Assembly (NCBI GenBank): GCA_902796525.1
Contig: CADBPB010000071.1
Coordinates: 1-9,705, forward strand
Source: an uncultured Erysipelotrichaceae bacterium
Lineage (GTDB): Bacteria > Bacillota_I > Bacilli_A > Erysipelotrichales > Erysipelotrichaceae
Length of the DNA stretch: 9,705 nt
Reading direction: 5' to 3'
Part shown: positions 6,230 through 9,705 of the stretch, one piece after another
Position numbering within the stretch: the first letter of the stretch is position 1
Layout: every line of letters starts with the position of its first letter
Notes under the pieces: model-generated
Database searches by the model: none
What the model was told of the DNA's origin: nothing
What the model saw: only the letters and a program-made list of their open reading frames with translations
Position numbers and translations under genes: made by a program

Positions 6230-6604
6230 ATGGCAAAATTATCACATGAAGATATCTTGGCTTATCTCGAAGAAGCCAGCATTTTAGATCTGAACGAATT
6301 AGTAAAAGCAATCGAAGAGAAATTCGGTGTCAGCGCTGCTGCTCCGGTCGCTGTCGCTGCTGCTCCGGCGGAAGAAGCTGCTGCTGCAGGTCCGTCCGTT
6401 GTTTCCGTTATCCTGTCATCTTATGGCGAAGCTAAGACTGCTGTCATCAAGGTCGTCAAGGAAATCACCGGCTTAGGTCTGGTTGAAGCCAAAGGCGTCG
6501 TAGACAAGTGCCCGAGCCCGATCAAGGAAAACATCAGCGTTGATGAAGCTGAAGAAATCAAGAAGAAGTTAGTTGACGCAGGAGCTTCCGTCGAAATCAA
6601 ATAA
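6230..6604 (+). CDS. rplL: 50S ribosomal protein L7/L12
   Basis: L7/L12 is the multicopy stalk protein that recruits and stimulates the translational GTPases. The 124-residue length is normal. The N-terminal dimerisation helix region (LSHEDILAYLEEASILDLNE…) is followed by an Ala/Pro/Glu hinge at about residues 35-54 and the C-terminal factor-binding domain with AVIKVVKEITGLGLVEAK and AEEIKKKLVDAGASVEIK. Two small departures stand out. The segment joining hinge and C-terminal domain lacks the usual EKTEFDV-like sequence and reads GPSVVSVIL, and a Cys sits in VVDKCPSPIKEN where Ala or similar is common. The start ATG 6230 has AAGAAGGAG upstream (6211-6220). It is co-transcribed with rplJ. Confidence 0.97.
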   Translation: MAKLSHEDILAYLEEASILDLNELVKAIEEKFGVSAAAPVAVAAAPAEEAAAAGPSVVSVILSSYGEAKTAVIKVVKEITGLGLVEAKGVVDKCPSPIKENISVDEAEEIKKKLVDAGASVEIK

Positions 6605-6612
6605 ATCATTGA

Positions 6613-7203
6613 ATGAGCCATTATTATACGGATAATAAGGACCTTAGTTCAAACAGACAGGAGTTCGCTTATTATTTCGATAATGAGGTTTTTCGTTTCA
6701 CTACTGATAACGGCGTATTTTCTAAAAATAATGTTGATTTTGGTAGTTATATCTTGATCAAAACGGTTTATGAAAAGGATCTTGGCAGATCTCTTCTTGA
6801 TTTGGGCTGCGGCTATGGCCCGATCGGCATCATTCTGAAGCGGTTTCATCCTTCACTTGAGGTCGAAATGGTCGATGTCAACTCCCGGGCTGTCGAGCTG
6901 GCTGCCGAGAATGCTTTCCATAACAAGACAGATATTACAGTTTCTTTATGCGAAGATATCCTTACGCTGGATCGCAGTTTCGATACCATCGTTCTGAATC
7001 CTCCCATCCGGGCAGGAAAGAAGGTCATTTTCGATTTGTATGAAAAGTCGAAAAAGATTTTGAATGAAGATGGTCATCTGTATATCGTGATCCGCAAGGC
7101 GCAGGGAGCCGCTTCTTCCATCAAGGAGCTGGAAACACTATTCAGAAATGTTGTGATCATCCAGTCGAAAGCCGGTTATAAGGTGATCGATTGTCACAAC
7201 TGA
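6613..7203 (+). CDS. rsmC: RsmC-like class I methyltransferase (YbxB type), likely rRNA guanine-N2
   Basis: This 196-residue, single-domain SAM-dependent methyltransferase is the short form found between rplL and rpoB in Bacilli (B. subtilis YbxB). It lacks the extra N-terminal domain of the roughly 340-residue E. coli RsmC. The N-terminal FTTDNGVFSKNNVDFGS (residues 29-45) matches the FxTxxGVFSxxxxDxGS lead-in of the family. LLDLGCGYGPIG (61-72) is the SAM-binding glycine loop, VDVNSRAVELA carries the acidic residue for the ribose of SAM, and NPPIRAGK (129-136) is the catalytic NPP[IY] motif of guanine/adenine N-methyltransferases. E. coli RsmC methylates G1207 of 16S rRNA; the target here is inferred. 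The start ATG is 8 nt after the rplL stop with no clear Shine-Dalgarno sequence, so translation probably depends on coupling to rplL. Confidence 0.9.
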   Translation: MSHYYTDNKDLSSNRQEFAYYFDNEVFRFTTDNGVFSKNNVDFGSYILIKTVYEKDLGRSLLDLGCGYGPIGIILKRFHPSLEVEMVDVNSRAVELAAENAFHNKTDITVSLCEDILTLDRSFDTIVLNPPIRAGKKVIFDLYEKSKKILNEDGHLYIVIRKAQGAASSIKELETLFRNVVIIQSKAGYKVIDCHN

Positions 7204-7237
7204 TTCTATACAATGATTATTTGAAAGGACGGCGCAA

Positions 7238-9705
7238 ATGAAACAAACTTACAAGACACTGAATTCGGGTAAGCATTCTACTCGCCGTGACTACTCTAAG
7301 GTAAGCGGTAATCTTGAATTACCGAACCTGGTAGAGGTACAAACCGATTCTTTTAAATGGTTTATTACAAAAGGGATCAAAGAAGTATTTGATGACATTT
7401 ACCCGATTCAGAACTATAGCGGTAATATACGCTTAAAACTATTAAATTATGAGTTCGGCGAACCGAAATTCAGCGTTGCCGAAACAAAATATCGTGAAGA
7501 AGATTATCGCGCTCCTTTAAAAGCCAATATGGAACTGGAAATCATCGACGAAGCGACAGGACAGGTTTCTGTCAAACGCGAAGAAGTTTTCCTTGGTGAT
7601 TTCCCGATGATGACGCCGACAGGCACATTCATCATCAATGGCGCAGAAAGAGTCATTGTTTCACAGATCGTCAGATCGCCTGGCGCCTATTTCGACAGCC
7701 AGACCGATGATAAGACCAACAAGGAAACGTTCTCCGGCGAGCTGATTCCTTCCAGAGGAACCTGGCTGGAATTCCTGACGGATGACAAGAAGAACGCTTT
7801 AGGCCGCATCATGAACATGTCGGTCGACCGCAAGCGTAAGATCCTGTCTACGATCCTTTTGAAATGCATCGGTTTCGCTTTGAATCTGGAAGACAACGAA
7901 AACAATTTCGATGTGACCAGAGCCAAGACATTCCTGGAAGCTCTGGGTCTGGAAATCCACGAAGACCTGATCAACCAGAATGACGATCGTGAATTTTTAA
8001 ACATCTACGAAGCCATCTATACGTCTTTCTTGGGCGCATATGAAGAGATCTCCTATACTCTTCAGGCGGACAAGACCAAGACGATGGATGCCGCTTTGCT
8101 GGAAATGCACAAGAACCAGAAACAGGATGAAGTCCCGACGGTCGAAGGTGCCGCCAACCTGATGAATGCGAAGTTCTTCGATGAGAAGAAATACGACCTC
8201 ACCTCGGCAGGCAGATACAAGCTCAGAAGAAAACTGAGCGTTGTCGACCGCATGGAGCATCATGTCCTGGCGCAGGATGTCTGCGGTGCCGATGGCAAGG
8301 TCATCTACAAGGAAGGCACACTGATCGAAAAGGCGCAGCGAAATGTCCTGAGAGAAGAACTGGCGAAGGGAAGCCATATCGAGGCGTTCCCGTTCAGACA
8401 TATGTTCTCTCATCCGACGATCGTTGAAGTCCCGACGGATCATAAAGCCGCTTTGAAAGGCCGTGTCCTGGCAAACGATATCGATCTGAGCGACAGAACC
8501 TATATGATGGGTACCGTACTCACCGAAGACGATGTGAAACGCATCGCCAAAGAAGTCAGTACCGTCAGGATCTACAGCGGTATCGCGGCCAGAGAAGTAC
8601 CGTTGAATTCCAAGAATTACCGTGCAGTCATGGATTATGGCCAGCGCTTCTTCGTGCTGGGCAGACTGACCGACAAACATTCCGAAGACGTCAAAGTCGA
8701 TGAGGAACAGGCGATGCCTTACTATCTGCCGGATCATGATACCTATCTTCTGACGACAGATAAGGAAGAAGCTTTGAAAGCCAGAGTCGACAAAGGCGAA
8801 CAGATCACCGCATGGCTGGTCGGTACGGCTTGCCAGGTCGTCAATATCTATAATCCGAAAGACGGAACATCCAAGATCCGTCTGATCGGCATCGATCCTC
8901 TGAATGACAAGAGATGCATCACGATGTCCGATATGCTGGCATTCTACAACTACATGTTTACCCTGCTGGATGGCGTCGGCTATACCGACGATATCGATAT
9001 GCTGGGCAACCGTAGGATCCGTACGGTAGGCGAACTGATCCAGAATCAGTTCCGTATCGGTCTATCCAGAATGGAAAAGGCTGTCAAAGAGAAGATGTCG
9101 ATCACGGAAGTCGAGAATGCGACGCCGAAGACGCTGACGAACAACCGTCCGCTGTCCGGCGCGATCAGAGAGTTCTTCTCCTCATCGCAGCTGTCTCAGT
9201 TCATGGACCAGCAGAATCCTTTGGCTGAACTAACGAACAAGCGCCGTATCTCCGCGTTGGGCCCTGGCGGTCTGACCAGAGAGCGTGCAGGCTTCGAAGT
9301 CCGAGATGTCCACAACTCTCACTACGGCAGGATCTGTCCGATCGAGACCCCGGAAGGTCAGAACATCGGTCTGATCTCCTACCTGACGACCTATGCGAAG
9401 ATCAACGAGTACGGTTTCATCCAGACTCCTTACCGCAAGGTCGACAAGAAGGGCAATGTTTCGGAAGACTATATCTACCTGTCGGCAGATGATGAGAACG
9501 ATTACATCATCGCTCAGGCGAACGAAGTCATCGATGGCAAGCTGGTGAACGAACAGGTCGTTGCCCGTAAAGCCGGTGAAACGATCCTGGCGAACAGAGA
9601 AGATGTCGAACTCGCCGACGTATCTCCGAAGCAGGTCGTATCGGTCGCTGCCGCCTGTATCCCGTTCCTTGAGAACGATGACGCTTCACGTGCCCTGATG
9701 GGCGC
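7238..9705 (+). CDS. rpoB: RNA polymerase beta subunit, N-terminal part (cut by the window end)
   Basis: This is the beta subunit of the core RNA polymerase. An unbroken frame of 822 codons runs from ATG 7238, preceded by GAAAGGA (7223-7229), to the window edge. The N-terminus (LPNLVEVQTDSFKWF), GDFPMMTPTGTFIINGAERVIV (here split across the beta protrusion), DDIDMLGNRR and NQFRIGLSRME match RpoB closely. So do the rifampicin region, ALGPGGLTRERAGFEVRDVH and CPIETPEG, and the fragment ends at PFLENDDASRALMGA. Two things are unusual. The rifampicin-contact residue equivalent to E. coli His526 is Asn (N667). The segment before it is much longer than in B. subtilis: N667 lies where B. subtilis has about residue 482, so roughly 185 residues are extra. 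Most of this lies at about residues 385-530, with a smaller excess near 190-300. The rest of the gene, and probably rpoC, lie beyond the window. Confidence 0.97.
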   Translation, partial: MKQTYKTLNSGKHSTRRDYSKVSGNLELPNLVEVQTDSFKWFITKGIKEVFDDIYPIQNYSGNIRLKLLNYEFGEPKFSVAETKYREEDYRAPLKANMELEIIDEATGQVSVKREEVFLGDFPMMTPTGTFIINGAERVIVSQIVRSPGAYFDSQTDDKTNKETFSGELIPSRGTWLEFLTDDKKNALGRIMNMSVDRKRKILSTILLKCIGFALNLEDNENNFDVTRAKTFLEALGLEIHEDLINQNDDREFLNIYEAIYTSFLGAYEEISYTLQADKTKTMDAALLEMHKNQKQDEVPTVEGAANLMNAKFFDEKKYDLTSAGRYKLRRKLSVVDRMEHHVLAQDVCGADGKVIYKEGTLIEKAQRNVLREELAKGSHIEAFPFRHMFSHPTIVEVPTDHKAALKGRVLANDIDLSDRTYMMGTVLTEDDVKRIAKEVSTVRIYSGIAAREVPLNSKNYRAVMDYGQRFFVLGRLTDKHSEDVKVDEEQAMPYYLPDHDTYLLTTDKEEALKARVDKGEQITAWLVGTACQVVNIYNPKDGTSKIRLIGIDPLNDKRCITMSDMLAFYNYMFTLLDGVGYTDDIDMLGNRRIRTVGELIQNQFRIGLSRMEKAVKEKMSITEVENATPKTLTNNRPLSGAIREFFSSSQLSQFMDQQNPLAELTNKRRISALGPGGLTRERAGFEVRDVHNSHYGRICPIETPEGQNIGLISYLTTYAKINEYGFIQTPYRKVDKKGNVSEDYIYLSADDENDYIIAQANEVIDGKLVNEQVVARKAGETILANREDVELADVSPKQVVSVAAACIPFLENDDASRALMG
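8264..8830 (+). other. RpoB lineage-specific insertion with a duplicated barrel-like module
   Basis: Within rpoB, residues 343-384 (VLAQDV…GTLIEKAQRN…HIEAF) align with the LAETLVDP…KGQILDRRTL segment of B. subtilis RpoB. Residues 410-447 (VLANDI…GTVLTEDDVKRI…VRIYS) show the same pattern again: VLAxD, a short turn, GT, an amphipathic helix, and a final strand. B. subtilis has only one such unit before its IKIF…INVIG strands, and the surplus here continues to about residue 530. This is consistent with a repeated beta-beta' module (sandwich-barrel hybrid motif) of the kind known from RpoB insertions. The exact borders are my estimate from remembered sequences. Confidence 0.55.
9179..9259 (+). 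other. Rifampicin-resistance-determining region of RpoB (cluster I) with Asn at position 526
   Basis: Residues 648-674 correspond to E. coli 507-533. The contact residues Q513, F514, D516, R529 and S531 are all conserved. Position 526 is Asn (AAC, 9236-9238) instead of His; position 507 is Ser instead of Gly, and 518 is Gln. Asn at 526 is a known rifampicin-resistance substitution and is reported as the natural state in Mollicutes such as Spiroplasma citri. Confidence 0.85.

Noticed and set aside
6093..6311. Reverse-strand Leu/Phe-rich open frames over the rplJ tail and rplL start
   Set aside because: They are the antisense reading of Glu/Ala/Lys-rich codons (GAA/AAG become TTC/CTT), giving a false hydrophobic protein.
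7997..8737. Reverse-strand open frame of 246 codons opposite rpoB
   Set aside because: The + strand encodes RpoB without a break here. The reverse frame has no clear start context or family motif and is best explained by codon bias.
1..9705. CRISPR arrays, transposases, tRNA or rRNA genes, phage or toxin-antitoxin modules
   Set aside because: I looked for direct-repeat arrays, inverted-repeat ends, transposase motifs and cloverleaf patterns and saw none. All substantial coding sequence is accounted for by housekeeping and salvage genes.

Overview
The window reads entirely from the + strand and looks like a chromosomal segment of a low-to-mid GC Gram-positive bacterium. The order rplJ-rplL-(rsmC-like)-rpoB is the Bacilli arrangement, with the ybxB-type methyltransferase between rplL and rpoB. 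Strong Shine-Dalgarno sites, AT-rich intergenic DNA and a Firmicutes-type L10 leader agree with this. An asparagine at the rifampicin-pocket position that is normally histidine, and an L10 with a long acidic tail, lean towards the Erysipelotrichia/Mollicutes side of the phylum. That placement is an inference.

Region 1 (1-5409) is a nucleoside uptake and salvage operon. It holds the 3' end of a BMP/PnrA-type substrate-binding lipoprotein gene, a rho-independent terminator, a duplicated-domain ABC ATPase, two permeases of the YufP/YufQ (NupP/NupQ) type, and two tandem paralogous uridine-phosphorylase-family genes. From the ATPase to the second phosphorylase the genes overlap or are 1-15 nt apart. 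The expected flow is capture of a nucleoside outside the cell, import by the ABC system, and phosphorolysis inside to base plus (deoxy)ribose-1-phosphate.

Region 2 (5410-5593) has no gene. It holds a very good sigma-A-type promoter, then a ribosomal-protein L10 leader. The leader can fold either as a closed three-way junction or as an intrinsic terminator hairpin, a clear transcription-attenuation switch. I see no terminator between the phosphorylase genes and this promoter.

Region 3 (5594-9705) is the ribosomal stalk and RNA polymerase operon: rplJ (L10 with an acidic tail), rplL (L7/L12), a small RsmC-type rRNA guanine methyltransferase, and the first 822 codons of rpoB, cut by the window end. 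The RpoB fragment is clearly longer than Bacillus subtilis RpoB between its N-terminus and the rifampicin region. The extra sequence includes what looks like a second copy of a barrel-like repeat module.

I found no mobile element, CRISPR array, tRNA or rRNA, and nothing that amounts to an undescribed multi-gene system. The points most worth a second look are the L10 leader switch, the His-to-Asn change in RpoB, the RpoB insertion, and the tandem phosphorylases with an altered base-recognition loop.
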